This document shows, in pieces, positions 19,201 through 28,204 of a stretch of DNA of 64,000 nt. The notes under the pieces are model-generated. The model saw nothing but the letters and a program-made list of their open reading frames with translations. It was not told where the DNA came from and did no database searches. The stretch's first letter is position 1, and the number at the start of each line of letters is the position of its first letter. A program made the translations under genes and the position numbers. Source of the DNA: Xenorhabdus indica (lineage in GTDB: Bacteria > Pseudomonadota > Gammaproteobacteria > Enterobacterales > Enterobacteriaceae). Location: positions 94,195 through 158,194 of the forward strand of contig NZ_NKHP01000001.1 in the NCBI RefSeq assembly GCF_014467235.1, given 5' to 3'.

Positions 19201-22200
19201 TAAACGCGGAACTTATTTTCGCACCTTCACCTGCTACTTGCTGGATAGCATTAAGTGGATATTTACGGTATGGAGCATGACGCTGTTCAGCACTAAATAC
19301 AGAGTGGATACACTCTTTCCATGTTTTGTTCAATGCAGAGAAACGCACAGGGAGTGTATTAAGAAACAAGCCGAGCGTTTGCTCTGAATTCTGTGCATCC
19401 GGTCTTCCATGAGTGACTAATCCAGTCGCAATTTCATCCTGAGCAGTCACCTTGGCCACAGTTAAACAATGCGCAGCAAAGAATACTGATTTAATTGAAA
19501 CATGCTCATGCTGTACTAAGATCTCCAGCTTTTTTTCCATTTCTTTTGGAATAATTGCCTTTTTTGAAAAAATTCGATTTTCTGGCAAACTTTCATACAA
19601 TCGGTAGCTGGAAAATTGGGTTCGGGGAAGTCGATTAAACATGTTCTTCCAAAACACTTGATGTTCCTGATCTTGTAATGCATGAATTTCATCTTGTATA
19701 TACAAAGCGGGTGATGGAATTACATCAGTTTCAGAAAAATATGTTCCCTCATTCAAGTAACGAAAAAAGAGTTCACGTATTAAATTGGCCACACTACCAC
19801 CATCCAAAAGGGCATGATGGAAACTGAACACCATCTCTATAGTGTCTGCGGTTTTGAATAAGTTGATGTGATATAATGGCGCACGATCAAATTGGTAGTC
19901 TTGACGACTGTTTTGCTCCATGTGCTCTTTGATAATTTGTTCAGATTCAGCCAATGTCAATAAGCTGAGATCCTGAATCTCTATGGCATTATCAAGATCG
20001 ATACTGTGATTGATGATTTGCAAAGGTTCGCTGAAATCGGCCAGGTTAAAGTGTGAACGAAGAACAGGATGACGTTGGATAGTCGCTGCTGCACTTTTGC
20101 GAAAGATTTCAGGTTCCCACTTTCCTTTCAGGGTATAGCGGAAAACATCTTTATAAGTGGCAAGGCTTTTACTCTGCTGGCTGTGATATATCAGGCCAAG
20201 TTGGAGTTGGGTGACAGGGAATGCATCCTCATATTGAGAAAGTGCTGCCCGCTCTTTTTCTTTGATCAGTGCGAAAGGAGATAATTCAACGGTTCTTTGA
20301 ATTTCACGGTCAGAGTCAATTTGTTGGCTCAGCTCAGCTATCGTCAAATACTGTGATAATTCAGAAAGAGTGACATTTATTCCCGCCTTTTCAGCATCAG
20401 AACGCACTTTCAACATTAAGATTGAGTCACCACCTAATGTATAAAAATTATCCTGCACACTGAGTTGTTCAATCTTTAATACCCGTTTCCAAATCTCTGC
20501 TAGTTGATATTCTGTTTCTGTCTGAACATCATCATGGTGACTCAAAACTTCTGTTTCCGCCAATGCGCCAAGCGCCCCACGATCGACTTTACCATTTGGT
20601 GTAAGAGGAATATAAGGAACCTGGAAAAATTTCAGAGGAACCATGAAATCAGGTAGAAATCCCAGTAAGATTTTACGCAGTTTTTCAGAAGTAAAATTCG
20701 GGTTAATTGCTACATCATGATTAGTTATCATATAGTATGCGCAAAGATAAGTATCATCATTATTGTTCTTCTGTGGTAAAACTTCCGCCTGACTAATTCC
20801 CTGAATATGCTCAAGCGTGTTTTGTACCTCTCCCAACTCGATACGATTACCTCTGATTTTTACCTGATTATCAATTCTTCCCAAATATTCGATGCTACCG
20901 TCAGATAACCACCTTGCTAAATCCCCTGTACGATACCAGCGCTCACCTCCCTCCAAAATAAATTTTTCGTCAGTTAATTCTGGTCTATTGTGATAACCAC
21001 GGGCCAATCCAACACCACTAATCTGCAACTCACCAGCGATACCGATTGATTGCCGAGTGCCATGCTGAGACATAATTCTCAGTGAAATGTTGTTGATTGG
21101 AAAACCAATAGGTACCCGCTTGATCACTTCATTATTTTCAGGAAGAAATTCAAAATACGATACATCGACGGTTGCCTCTGTTGGGCCATAGAGATTGATC
21201 AAAGCGGGTGCATTTAACCCAAAAGAGGAAAAAATATTACGGAACTGATTAACCCGTGTAGAAGGTAACGCTTCACCGCTGGTGAATACACGGCGCAGAC
21301 TGGTTAATCTCTCTACTAACTCAGGTTCGGCTTCCAGAATATCTAAGAAAGGCTGGAGCATAGAAGGGACAAAATGCAATGTCGTCACATGATGTGTACT
21401 GATCGCTTTTATGATCTCTAAGGGGTCTTTGTGAGCACCCGGTGGTAATAAGTGAACAGATGCCCCAGAAATCGACCACCAAAATAATTCCCAAACAGAT
21501 ACGTCGAATGAAATCGGTGTTTTTTGTAGTATCACATCTGTGTTATCCAATGGATAACGTTCCTGCATCCATTCAATCCGGTTTACCACTGAATAATGAT
21601 TAATCATCACGCCTTTCGGCTGACCGGTAGAGCCTGATGTATAAATCATATATGCCAGAGAATCCGCTGTAGATAAGTTGAGCTGCTTTACATTCTCCTG
21701 CGCTGAAATGTTACCTCCATCAATAATGATATAAGATGGAGCAATTAAAGACTGATTAATTTTGTCGGAGATGATGACCGTGACACCACTGTCCTTCAAC
21801 ATATAATCAATCCGCTCCTGCGGATAATTGGGATCTACGGGTAAGTAGGCAGCGCCTGCTTTTAATACCGCAAAGATAGCGGTTAACATATCTGTGCTGC
21901 GATCCATTAAGATGGCAACGATGTCTCCTTTCCTCACCCCCTCTTTCAGTAAAACCATCACCATATTATCGATCCGGGTCTGAAACTGAGTATAAGTAAG
22001 TGCAGGCTGACCACCAGAATTTGCGATAGCGACGGTTTCCCCGTGTAATGAAACCTGCTTATCAAATAACGTTGATAAAGTCTCTTGCTGCGAGAATTCT
22101 GTGATTGGCCCTTGCTCAAAAAGCGCCAATTGAGCCATTTCTTCTGCCGAAGAGAGGCTTACTTGTGAAACAGCTTGTGTGGGTGAGGCAATCAATTGTT

Positions 22201-23428
22201 TGGTAATACGCTCTAAGGAAGCTGTAAATGTTTCGAATGGATAATCATCATCGAAAACATCTGCCGCGCCGGTGATATCAACAGCGACTTCACTATTGCC
22301 CCCATAGGTATGTACGTGGATCGCGATAGCATCATTTTCATGGGCTGTTGCCGCCGCATAGATATCTTCGTTTTTATAGGTATCACGAGAAGTCGCTGTT
22401 ATAGGTGAATGGTTATAAGATACAGTGACATCAAACCCTTGACGCTTTGTCGGTCCCATAGACTTAAGTAAACGCCCAAGAGGAATATGCTCAAACGTTT
22501 TTAGTTTTGTGATTTCTGTTTTAATACGAGCTGCCAACTCAATAAGGGTATCCTCTGCATTGACCTCAATAGCCAATGGCAGAGTATTAGCCCATTGACC
22601 TGCAATATTAAGTTGATTAATACGGCGGTTAAGCAACGGGATACCTATGGTTAGCTTGGTGTTATTATGTATTCGTGATAATAAAATAGTTACCGCAGAC
22701 ATAATAACTTGGTAGGGATTCACTCCTTGAGAAATAGATTTCTCAACATCAGCCTTAGCCAGTATATATCGATGCTGTATGAAACAAGATAAATGAGTTT
22801 TCTTTCTCCGATTAAAAAAAACGGGCTCGTGGCGTTGTGTAAGCAAAGCCAATTCTGTTATTTGTTGTTCTATTTCTGGTTTTGACAGAATTGTTTCTTG
22901 TTCAATGATTGCTGAGATATATTTCTCAGAATTGTGAGACAAACCTCTCGGATTAATTTCATTATTCTGATAGTAATCAGCAATTTTTTCTGCTAACTGG
23001 TTTATTCCCCAACCATCACAAACAATATGATGGGCACGAAGAAAAATAGCTATACCCCCATTTTTCAGATTTCGTAACAGGGCGATCTCAAGGAGTGATT
23101 TATCATCCAGATTAAAAACGCGCTCTGACCATTTTTTAAAGAGGACAGCAACATCTTCACCTTCTGCATCAATGACCTCTGCTTGATTATCGGTAATATT
23201 TTGTATCTGCTGACTTAACACACCCTCTTGTTCAATAATGCGCAATCGGCATGTCACATCATGACTAAGAACTTTATTAACTGAATAAAAAAGTTTTTCA
23301 AAGTTAATATTTTCTTTTAATATTCTTGCGATGGATATTGTGAATTGACTACTTTCTGGATTACGTTGAGATTCATAGCAAATTTCTTTTTGATACTGAG
23401 TAAGAGGTACAACTGGTAATGTGTTCAT
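16232..23428 (-). CDS. Bimodular NRPS, Cstart-A(Ser)-T-C-A(Pro-like)-T-TE, PxaA-like
   Basis: The 2398-residue protein begins with a condensation domain (HHIVCDGWG near residue 134) that has no upstream partner in the protein, as in lipo-initiating starter domains. A1 (about 480-960) has the pocket DVWHFSLVD, the serine code also found in EntF. T1 carries GGDS near 1000. The second condensation domain has HHALLDGG near 1207. A2 (about 1530-1980) reads DVQYISQVI, close to the proline pattern DVQ-x-IAHVV but not identical. T2 carries GGTS near 2055. The terminal thioesterase has the nucleophile motif GWSYGG near 2187 and a GDH histidine near 2361. Acyl-Ser-Pro assembly followed by the coupled FAD monooxygenase is the hallmark of bacterial pyrrolizidine alkaloid synthesis. 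The SD before the ATG at 23428 is weak. No MbtH or transport gene is nearby. Confidence 0.92.
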   Translation of the reverse strand: MNTLPVVPLTQYQKEICYESQRNPESSQFTISIARILKENINFEKLFYSVNKVLSHDVTCRLRIIEQEGVLSQQIQNITDNQAEVIDAEGEDVAVLFKKWSERVFNLDDKSLLEIALLRNLKNGGIAIFLRAHHIVCDGWGINQLAEKIADYYQNNEINPRGLSHNSEKYISAIIEQETILSKPEIEQQITELALLTQRHEPVFFNRRKKTHLSCFIQHRYILAKADVEKSISQGVNPYQVIMSAVTILLSRIHNNTKLTIGIPLLNRRINQLNIAGQWANTLPLAIEVNAEDTLIELAARIKTEITKLKTFEHIPLGRLLKSMGPTKRQGFDVTVSYNHSPITATSRDTYKNEDIYAAATAHENDAIAIHVHTYGGNSEVAVDITGAADVFDDDYPFETFTASLERITKQLIASPTQAVSQVSLSSAEEMAQLALFEQGPITEFSQQETLSTLFDKQVSLHGETVAIANSGGQPALTYTQFQTRIDNMVMVLLKEGVRKGDIVAILMDRSTDMLTAIFAVLKAGAAYLPVDPNYPQERIDYMLKDSGVTVIISDKINQSLIAPSYIIIDGGNISAQENVKQLNLSTADSLAYMIYTSGSTGQPKGVMINHYSVVNRIEWMQERYPLDNTDVILQKTPISFDVSVWELFWWSISGASVHLLPPGAHKDPLEIIKAISTHHVTTLHFVPSMLQPFLDILEAEPELVERLTSLRRVFTSGEALPSTRVNQFRNIFSSFGLNAPALINLYGPTEATVDVSYFEFLPENNEVIKRVPIGFPINNISLRIMSQHGTRQSIGIAGELQISGVGLARGYHNRPELTDEKFILEGGERWYRTGDLARWLSDGSIEYLGRIDNQVKIRGNRIELGEVQNTLEHIQGISQAEVLPQKNNNDDTYLCAYYMITNHDVAINPNFTSEKLRKILLGFLPDFMVPLKFFQVPYIPLTPNGKVDRGALGALAETEVLSHHDDVQTETEYQLAEIWKRVLKIEQLSVQDNFYTLGGDSILMLKVRSDAEKAGINVTLSELSQYLTIAELSQQIDSDREIQRTVELSPFALIKEKERAALSQYEDAFPVTQLQLGLIYHSQQSKSLATYKDVFRYTLKGKWEPEIFRKSAAATIQRHPVLRSHFNLADFSEPLQIINHSIDLDNAIEIQDLSLLTLAESEQIIKEHMEQNSRQDYQFDRAPLYHINLFKTADTIEMVFSFHHALLDGGSVANLIRELFFRYLNEGTYFSETDVIPSPALYIQDEIHALQDQEHQVFWKNMFNRLPRTQFSSYRLYESLPENRIFSKKAIIPKEMEKKLEILVQHEHVSIKSVFFAAHCLTVAKVTAQDEIATGLVTHGRPDAQNSEQTLGLFLNTLPVRFSALNKTWKECIHSVFSAEQRHAPYRKYPLNAIQQVAGEGAKISSAFNYIRFHILKEIFGGPDLSLIGFDPWEETNFEILFNVMTDFITGQHYLRCDFDGNVFSQMQADTYMDTYMTILNRMVNSGDQPATLSQPLTPRRKEIPSSKFISTLDMIAKNVREQPNAIAIRYHGVQWSYEKLWSESGKIASELISKGVVQNTPVAIVLERSPTLVVSLIGVMRAGGICLPLDLSYPTQRIEAMVEQAQPVLAIVNDKSDTLLNMVTVPTIRADMLTNGNINKHIPYREIVPEQPAYLLFTSGSTGKPKGVTMPHRSLSNLIVWQNETHTGKNIRSTLQYAPLSFDVSFQEIFSTLTSGGELHLISEDERRDPLQLLHIINKYQTERIYLPYVALQQLAETAVALDTYPKNLKVVISSGEQLRVTEDIRLFVGQINNGILENQYGPTETHVITAFTMEGVPQSFPALPPIGKSITNSDVVLLNSQLEEVASGEQGEIYARGLPVALGYYRQPELTAERFIMLKDGDEPLYRTGDLGVKLKDGNILYLGRKDTQVKVRGYRVELAEIELAVLSTPDANAVLKDVAVVVQQHGENDGFLVAFLVGDKNEAFTVRVQQHLSDMLPKHMLPSQIEWLESLPKTPGGKRDDTALRNMRIIHGHNDVEDIAPRDNYEQVLCDLAADLLKIPSLSIHQNLFDNGGTSLTAMRMVVLVDKHFGVSIPLSLFISNPTVAQLAVHVREKGGYPKFSPLVPMRTAGHKRPLFFVHPMGGNVLSYLRLVKYFPEDQPFYALQAYGVDAGSKPLTSIQEQATNYLEAIRQIQPHGPYSIGGWSYGGFVAFEMARQLKEHGEEVANLFVLDTVALNVESQEKVNEEALLRWFFWELLWINEGATLPEQIVPEHITSLQERFEYITEHAIATGVIPQGSSRAVVQRLFDVYQTNWKAATDYAACKADINMTLLHATSPLPEVLRSMHDTVRSEYRDPKNGWESKTTGRINVIDVSGDHLEIMEEPYVEEVAKTILREMGAFSPTKQALLVSEEV

Positions 23429-23638
23429 AGCTACTGACGTTCTAATTTAGAAAGCTATATTTTATTAATTACATTCTCCTCGGCACAATGCCTATTAGTT
23501 TATATTGCATTATATTTTCTCTTAAGGGTTTAATAAAACTCGGTTGATAGTGTGTGTATCGTGCAGAAATCGATCCATCAATCGCCTGCTGCTGTAATTC
23601 CATTACGGTATGCAATTTTAGTTATTACTTTATTACTC

Positions 23639-23669
23639 GATCCAGAGCTATAATTAACAGCTCTGGATC
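23639..23669. terminator. Perfect 11-bp inverted repeat, probable transcript end of the amine operon
   Basis: GATCCAGAGCT (23639-23649) pairs with AGCTCTGGATC (23659-23669) around a nine-base loop. It is downstream of the minus-strand oxidase gene and upstream of the NRPS. T-runs are weak, so factor-assisted or inefficient termination is possible. Confidence 0.5.
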
Positions 23670-23728
23670 TTAATAAGATGTATTCTCTATTCAATAAAAG
23701 TACTTTCAATAAAAATACTATTCACTGT

Positions 23729-23880
23729 TCAACAAGGCCAATTCATCCGCCTATTTTCCAGAGCGCCACTTAACCATCCTGCATCACTATCAACAGGTAA
23801 TGTTTCCTCTATATTTTTAAGTGCTTCAATACGCTGAGTATTACCATTCTTCATCCATCTCAGTGTCGCGACTAACCGGA
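23729..23880 (-). pseudogene. Possible coding remnant of unknown family
   Basis: A minus-strand open stretch includes RWMKNGNTQRIEALKNIEET and DAGWLSGALENRR, ending at a TGA at 23729-23731. It has an in-frame stop just upstream and no start codon with a ribosome site. The composition looks protein-like, so it may be the tail of a lost gene. The family is not recognised. Confidence 0.2.
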
Positions 23881-23987
23881 ATTATTCGAGATAACTCTCC
23901 ACGCTGGTTATACGTACGGCAATTATGGTGTCCATCATTTACATCAATCGTGACCTTCTCTATTATCGGCTAATGGAAGACAGCCAC

Positions 23988-25529
23988 TCAAAACGAAACC
24001 ATATCTGCCGGATTAAATATACTTCTCGCTCCCAGAGCACCTTTAATCAATGGAATAACCATCGGAGAAAAGTAGGAACCCAACGGGATACTCAAGTGGT
24101 CAATGCGGGTAAGCATGGTAAAATCGTGGTTGCGTCCGGTGAGATCATCGCTGATGGCTTTGCCAATGCGCACCGTCTGCGCCACTCCATGACCACTCCA
24201 ACCATGCACCATATACACTGGGACGCTGTCACCACTTTTGCGGGCATCGGTAGCACCATTCAGGGTCAGATCGCTGATCCCGCCCCAGGAGTATTCCAGT
24301 TCGGGATTTTCCAGATACGGGAACACGGTCTTGATACGATCTAATAAATAATTGTTCACATCACGCGGAGACCAAGAGTTCCCAGTGCCCTGTCCACCGA
24401 AGAGCAGACGGTTGTCGCGCACTGCTCGATAATAATCTATCTGTAACTGTGTATCGTAGACTGGCAGATCTGACGGGAGCAACTTTTTGATATCCATTGA
24501 TAAAGGTGGAGTTACCGCTATATAGGTGAAAAAAGGCACTGTAGTGGAAGGACCGGAGATAAACTCACTGCTGGAACCATGTACTCCCAGTACCACCGCT
24601 TTACTTGCCCTGATAGCTCCCCGCTCAGTTTCTATAACCGTACGGTTGGCATCTTGCCTGATTTTCATCACTTTCGTACCGTCATAAACTCGTCCCCCCA
24701 GTCTGGCAAAGCCATAAATCAGGCCTCGCAGCAGCGCCAGAGGCTGAACCTGTCCACCAATGCTGTCGATATTGGCACCATGATAGATACCCGAACGCAC
24801 ATACTCTTCCTGCAATTCATGTGGCCCAACAATCTTTACCGTCGTATCTCCCAACTGACACCGGGCATCGGCATTAGCCACCAATGGTCCCATATGACCT
24901 GAATGTATCGCTGCTGTAATATGACCGTATTTGCGATCGCATTCAAAACCGTAACGCTCGCAGAGTTCATCCACAAGATCCATTGCTTCAACTGATGCAA
25001 AACGCCATAAACGTTTGGCTTCATTGAGTGAGAACTTCTCCAGTATAGTTTCCGCTCCCCAACGGGCTATACCGGGTGTCATCTGTCCCCCATTACGGCC
25101 AGAAGCGCCTGAACCGATGCTATCCTTTTCGACCAGAATCACATCCACCCCCGCTTCTGCAAGATGCAGCGCTGTGGAAGCCCCTAGCAACCCGCCACCA
25201 ATGACTACAACTTCACAACTCTGATCTTTAGAAAAGCCACCAAAAGCTGGCCAATCAGCCAGAGCAGCCTCATAGTAGTTGGCTGGCATGGCCTTGGCCG
25301 CTACATCTCTGTGCCAGTTCCAGATACGCGGATCCAACCCCAACCGGCTGGTTCTATGCTGTGCATCCTGCAACAGCGTCGGCCGGAATCGGTCAATATG
25401 AACGGACGGATCGTCGACCGCAGTTAAGATCTGGGCGAGCAGAGATGTTGTGGGAAGTATAGATGAAAGTACTCCCCCCCCTGCGAGCGTCGCGACAGTA
25501 GAGATAAAATTTCTTCTATTCATTGTCAT
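23988..25529 (-). CDS. FAD-dependent amine oxidase-like protein with twin-arginine signal (DAO/PuuB-like)
   Basis: The 513-residue protein starts MTMNRRNFIS followed by a small hydrophobic segment, which fits a Tat signal (RR-x-F-I). The body is a DAO-family oxidoreductase: Rossmann motif VIGGGLLGASTALHLAEAG around residue 110, then GSGASGRNGGQ, and a C-terminal GWSGHGV motif. The stretch YYEAALADWPAF before the FAD motif resembles gamma-glutamylputrescine oxidase (PuuB) and relatives. It is the last gene of a minus-strand operon with an aldehyde dehydrogenase and a GABA aminotransferase, so oxidation of a polyamine or a related amine to an aldehyde is likely. Typical PuuB is cytosolic; export in folded form with bound flavin would be unusual. 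The start at 25529 has GGGGTG upstream. Confidence 0.85.
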   Translation of the reverse strand: MTMNRRNFISTVATLAGGGVLSSILPTTSLLAQILTAVDDPSVHIDRFRPTLLQDAQHRTSRLGLDPRIWNWHRDVAAKAMPANYYEAALADWPAFGGFSKDQSCEVVVIGGGLLGASTALHLAEAGVDVILVEKDSIGSGASGRNGGQMTPGIARWGAETILEKFSLNEAKRLWRFASVEAMDLVDELCERYGFECDRKYGHITAAIHSGHMGPLVANADARCQLGDTTVKIVGPHELQEEYVRSGIYHGANIDSIGGQVQPLALLRGLIYGFARLGGRVYDGTKVMKIRQDANRTVIETERGAIRASKAVVLGVHGSSSEFISGPSTTVPFFTYIAVTPPLSMDIKKLLPSDLPVYDTQLQIDYYRAVRDNRLLFGGQGTGNSWSPRDVNNYLLDRIKTVFPYLENPELEYSWGGISDLTLNGATDARKSGDSVPVYMVHGWSGHGVAQTVRIGKAISDDLTGRNHDFTMLTRIDHLSIPLGSYFSPMVIPLIKGALGARSIFNPADMVSF

Positions 25530-25612
25530 TTCAGCACCCCTTTAGTGATCCGGAATCACCCGTTAGCCAGAACCGGGATATTTTCTTGTGAGTGAATTCG
25601 GTTCTCTGAACT

Positions 25613-25954
25613 TTATTTATTACGGTCCGCCTGCCCTTTTAGAGCCGCGAGAGCCAGTAGGATAACAGTACCGACAAACGGGATAAGATGTAACAGTAAC
25701 CACCGAGCGCTACAGTTAATATCGTGCAGACGGCGGGCATTTACCGCCAGTGCTGGCAAAAATGTGAGCAACAGATAGATAGCGCTGAACCACCCTATAT
25801 AAATTTCGGGATTGGCAACAGCAAACAGCCTTTCCAGGAAAGAAATGATGAGAACAGCCAAGCTCTGGAACAAAATAAAATACCAAAATTCCTTACGCCG
25901 GGCTCGCCCACTGAAACAAGCATAATTCTTTAAGACATTTAAATACCAGTGCAT
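25613..25954 (-). CDS. DUF805 family inner-membrane protein
   Basis: This is a 113-residue protein starting MHWYLNVLKNYACFSGRARR, the usual opening of DUF805 (YhaH/YhaI-like) proteins, with the RKEFWYF motif and about three membrane helices, then NARRLHDIN. The ATG at 25954 is chosen because AGGAGAGG precedes it; a longer frame to 26038 has no such site and no family similarity. It lies between the aminotransferase and the oxidase genes. Its function is unknown, and a link to amine uptake or export is only positional. Confidence 0.85.
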   Translation of the reverse strand: MHWYLNVLKNYACFSGRARRKEFWYFILFQSLAVLIISFLERLFAVANPEIYIGWFSAIYLLLTFLPALAVNARRLHDINCSARWLLLHLIPFVGTVILLALAALKGQADRNK

Positions 25955-26078
25955 GATTGTCCTCTCCTGTGACCAGCAAGTTCCCCCTGCTACCACGCGC
26001 ATTTTGGATTTGGGGGAAAACACTGACTCACTCAGCATTACTCTTAATCTGTTAACGAAGCATGACTTAGTTAAACCC

Positions 26079-27365
26079 TCACTTTCCCTCTTTACAATTC
26101 AGATCGAGCAGCACAGATTTCAGAATGTTGAGCGCTTCGTCAAAAACATCATCTTGTATGGTCAGCGGTGGAAGGAAGCGGATCACGTTGCCGTGTACAC
26201 CGCATGTCAACAAAATCAGACCACGTTCCAGTGCCTTCTGACGCACCGCGTTGGTAAAAGCAGCGTCGGGTTCCTGACTGTCTTCACAGTTAAACTCCAC
26301 CGCAATCATCAGCCCAAGCCCACGCACGTCAGCTATCTGTGGGACACTCGACCGCAGTTCATGCAGATATTGTTTCAACCGCTCTCCCAGTTGCGTCGCA
26401 CGTGTTGCCAGTTTCTCTTCTTCGATCACATCCAACACCGCATGGCCAGCCGCAATCGCCACTGGATTACCTCCATAGGTTCCCCCCAGACCGCCCGGTA
26501 CTATAGCGTCCATGAGCTCTGCCCGTCCCGTTACAGCCGCCAGCGGCAATCCCCCCGCCAGTCCTTTTGCCATCGTGGTCAGATCAGCCGCAACCTCATG
26601 ATATTCCATGGCAAACAGTTTTCCCGTACGTGCGAATCCAGTCTGGATCTCATCGGCAATGAGTACAATACCGTAACGATCGGCAATTTCGCGTAGGGAT
26701 TTGAGTAATTCGGAAGGTGCAGAGTAGAAACCGCCCTCTCCCTGTATCGGTTCGATGATGATGGCTGCAATGCGCATGGGATCAATATCGGTTTTGAAGA
26801 GATTTTCCAGCGCGTTCAGCGTCTGTTCCACGCTGATACCGTGCTGCTCTACCGGAAACGGAACACGGTAAACATCGCTAACCAGCGGGCCGAACCCCAT
26901 TTTGTACGGCACAACTTTGCCGGTTAATGACATACCAAGGAAGGTACGTCCATGAAAAGCACCGCTGAAAGCCACCACACCACTCCGCCCGGTAGCCGCT
27001 CGCGCGATCTTCACAGCATTTTCGACTGCCTCAGCCCCAGTAGTAACAAAGACGGTTTTCTTCACAAAATTACCTGGCACCAGACGGTTCAGTCGTTCGG
27101 CTAGTGCTACATAATTTTCGTAAGGCACAACCTGATGACAGGTATGGGTAAACTGTTCCAACTGCTCTCTGGCTGCGGCAATAACGCGCGGATGACAATG
27201 ACCAGTATTCACCACGGCGATACCAGCGGCAAAATCAATATAGCGTTGTCCCTGAACATCCCAGATTTCGGCATTTTTCGCGCGTTCAGCATAAACTTGT
27301 GTGGTTACGCCAACGCCTTTGGCGATAGCCGCGCTGCGCCTTTTAGCTAACATAGATTCAGTCAT
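26079..27365 (-). CDS. 4-aminobutyrate aminotransferase-like class III PLP enzyme (GabT/PuuE type)
   Basis: The 428-residue class III aminotransferase matches the length of GabT/PuuE (about 421-426). Visible motifs are TTGAEAVENAVKIAR (phosphate region), FHGRT, the ADEIQTGFARTG segment with the PLP-contacting aspartate, and MAKGLAGG with the catalytic lysine near residue 269. The reaction expected from the family is transfer of the amino group of 4-aminobutyrate (or a similar omega-amino acid) to 2-oxoglutarate, giving succinate semialdehyde. It follows the Cache-domain gene by 15 bp, so the two are co-transcribed. A neighbouring aminobutyraldehyde dehydrogenase supports GABA as substrate, although ornithine or beta-alanine cannot be excluded by reading alone. 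Confidence 0.9.
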   Translation of the reverse strand: MTESMLAKRRSAAIAKGVGVTTQVYAERAKNAEIWDVQGQRYIDFAAGIAVVNTGHCHPRVIAAAREQLEQFTHTCHQVVPYENYVALAERLNRLVPGNFVKKTVFVTTGAEAVENAVKIARAATGRSGVVAFSGAFHGRTFLGMSLTGKVVPYKMGFGPLVSDVYRVPFPVEQHGISVEQTLNALENLFKTDIDPMRIAAIIIEPIQGEGGFYSAPSELLKSLREIADRYGIVLIADEIQTGFARTGKLFAMEYHEVAADLTTMAKGLAGGLPLAAVTGRAELMDAIVPGGLGGTYGGNPVAIAAGHAVLDVIEEEKLATRATQLGERLKQYLHELRSSVPQIADVRGLGLMIAVEFNCEDSQEPDAAFTNAVRQKALERGLILLTCGVHGNVIRFLPPLTIQDDVFDEALNILKSVLLDLNCKEGK

Positions 27366-27380
27366 AAGAAAAAATCCTGA

Positions 27381-28151
27381 TTAATCAGAAGAATGGACTT
27401 CAGCAGACAGCACCTTGTGTGATTCAGTGTGTGGTGACGGCAAGATCACCAGACGCAATGAAGGCACTTCACCTTCGGCCGATCGGTTAATATCTTGGCT
27501 CTTCAATAATGAACCTGAACGCACTCCCGGCACAGTCGAAGTCACAACACGTGCATCATCATTAATAATCAATGCTGGCTTACCGATAGCGCCCAAAATC
27601 GGCAGAAGTAACCGATCCAACGTCGACACCAGCATATCCACTGCTGCAACACCGACAAACTCCTCACCAATAAGCACTGGATGAGCTATCGTAATCGTGT
27701 AGGCACCATTGCAGACATAATCCACATAAGGGCCGTCAATGATAGGTAGATGGCGACTGGCTGGCTGACGAAACCATTCAAATAATCGGAAATCCAAACG
27801 CTTACGCTGTTCCTGATTGTGCTCCAATTGTGCATATTGAATGATATTCCCTTCCTGACGCCACCACTCCAGCGTCCAGTACCCTTTCTCTTCCCCAATC
27901 GCTTCTGTTACCGTATAGCTGGCAAATCCCGCCCCATTACACCAAGTGTTGTTATGCAATACTTCGTGGATATGTTTTTGTAATGCCCCGCGCTGCTCCT
28001 GCGCCAATCGGATACCTTTCGTATGATATAACGGCAATTCCAATAAAATACGCGCTGTCTTATCCGCTAAAGCTGCGGTGGCCTGCTGCGCTGCGACCAA
28101 GATATCGTTCAGGATGTTCTTGGCTCGCTCTATGTGTATGTCGTTGTACAT
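27381..28151 (-). CDS. Soluble Cache-domain sensor-like protein
   Basis: The 256-residue protein has no signal peptide or membrane helix. It resembles stand-alone periplasmic-sensor-type Cache (PDC) domains: YVDYVCNGAYTITIAHPVL and GEEFVGVAAVDMLVSTLDR are typical strands of the ligand-binding fold. It sits 53 bp after the GntR regulator and 15 bp before the aminotransferase. A cytosolic Cache protein next to a FadR-type regulator suggests ligand sensing or binding for the amine pathway, which is inference. The ATG at 28151 follows GGGAGG at a rather short distance. Confidence 0.75.
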   Translation of the reverse strand: MYNDIHIERAKNILNDILVAAQQATAALADKTARILLELPLYHTKGIRLAQEQRGALQKHIHEVLHNNTWCNGAGFASYTVTEAIGEEKGYWTLEWWRQEGNIIQYAQLEHNQEQRKRLDFRLFEWFRQPASRHLPIIDGPYVDYVCNGAYTITIAHPVLIGEEFVGVAAVDMLVSTLDRLLLPILGAIGKPALIINDDARVVTSTVPGVRSGSLLKSQDINRSAEGEVPSLRLVILPSPHTESHKVLSAEVHSSD

Positions 28152-28204
28152 ATGCCTCCCTCTTTCCTGGGATGAATGCAGCCGCGTTACTCGCGATCAG
28201 ATCT

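Larger units (their letters stand above)
23429..23987. other. Intergenic region upstream of the PxaA-like gene
   Basis: This AT-rich stretch must hold the promoter of the bimodular NRPS and the end of the amine operon. It contains the hairpin at 23639-23669 and a short coding remnant near 23729-23880. No tRNA, repeat array or regulator gene is visible in it. Confidence 0.6.

Noticed and set aside
25955..26038. Longer N-terminus for the DUF805 protein
   Set aside because: The extra 28 residues do not resemble the family and a strong ribosome site lies before the inner ATG at 25954.
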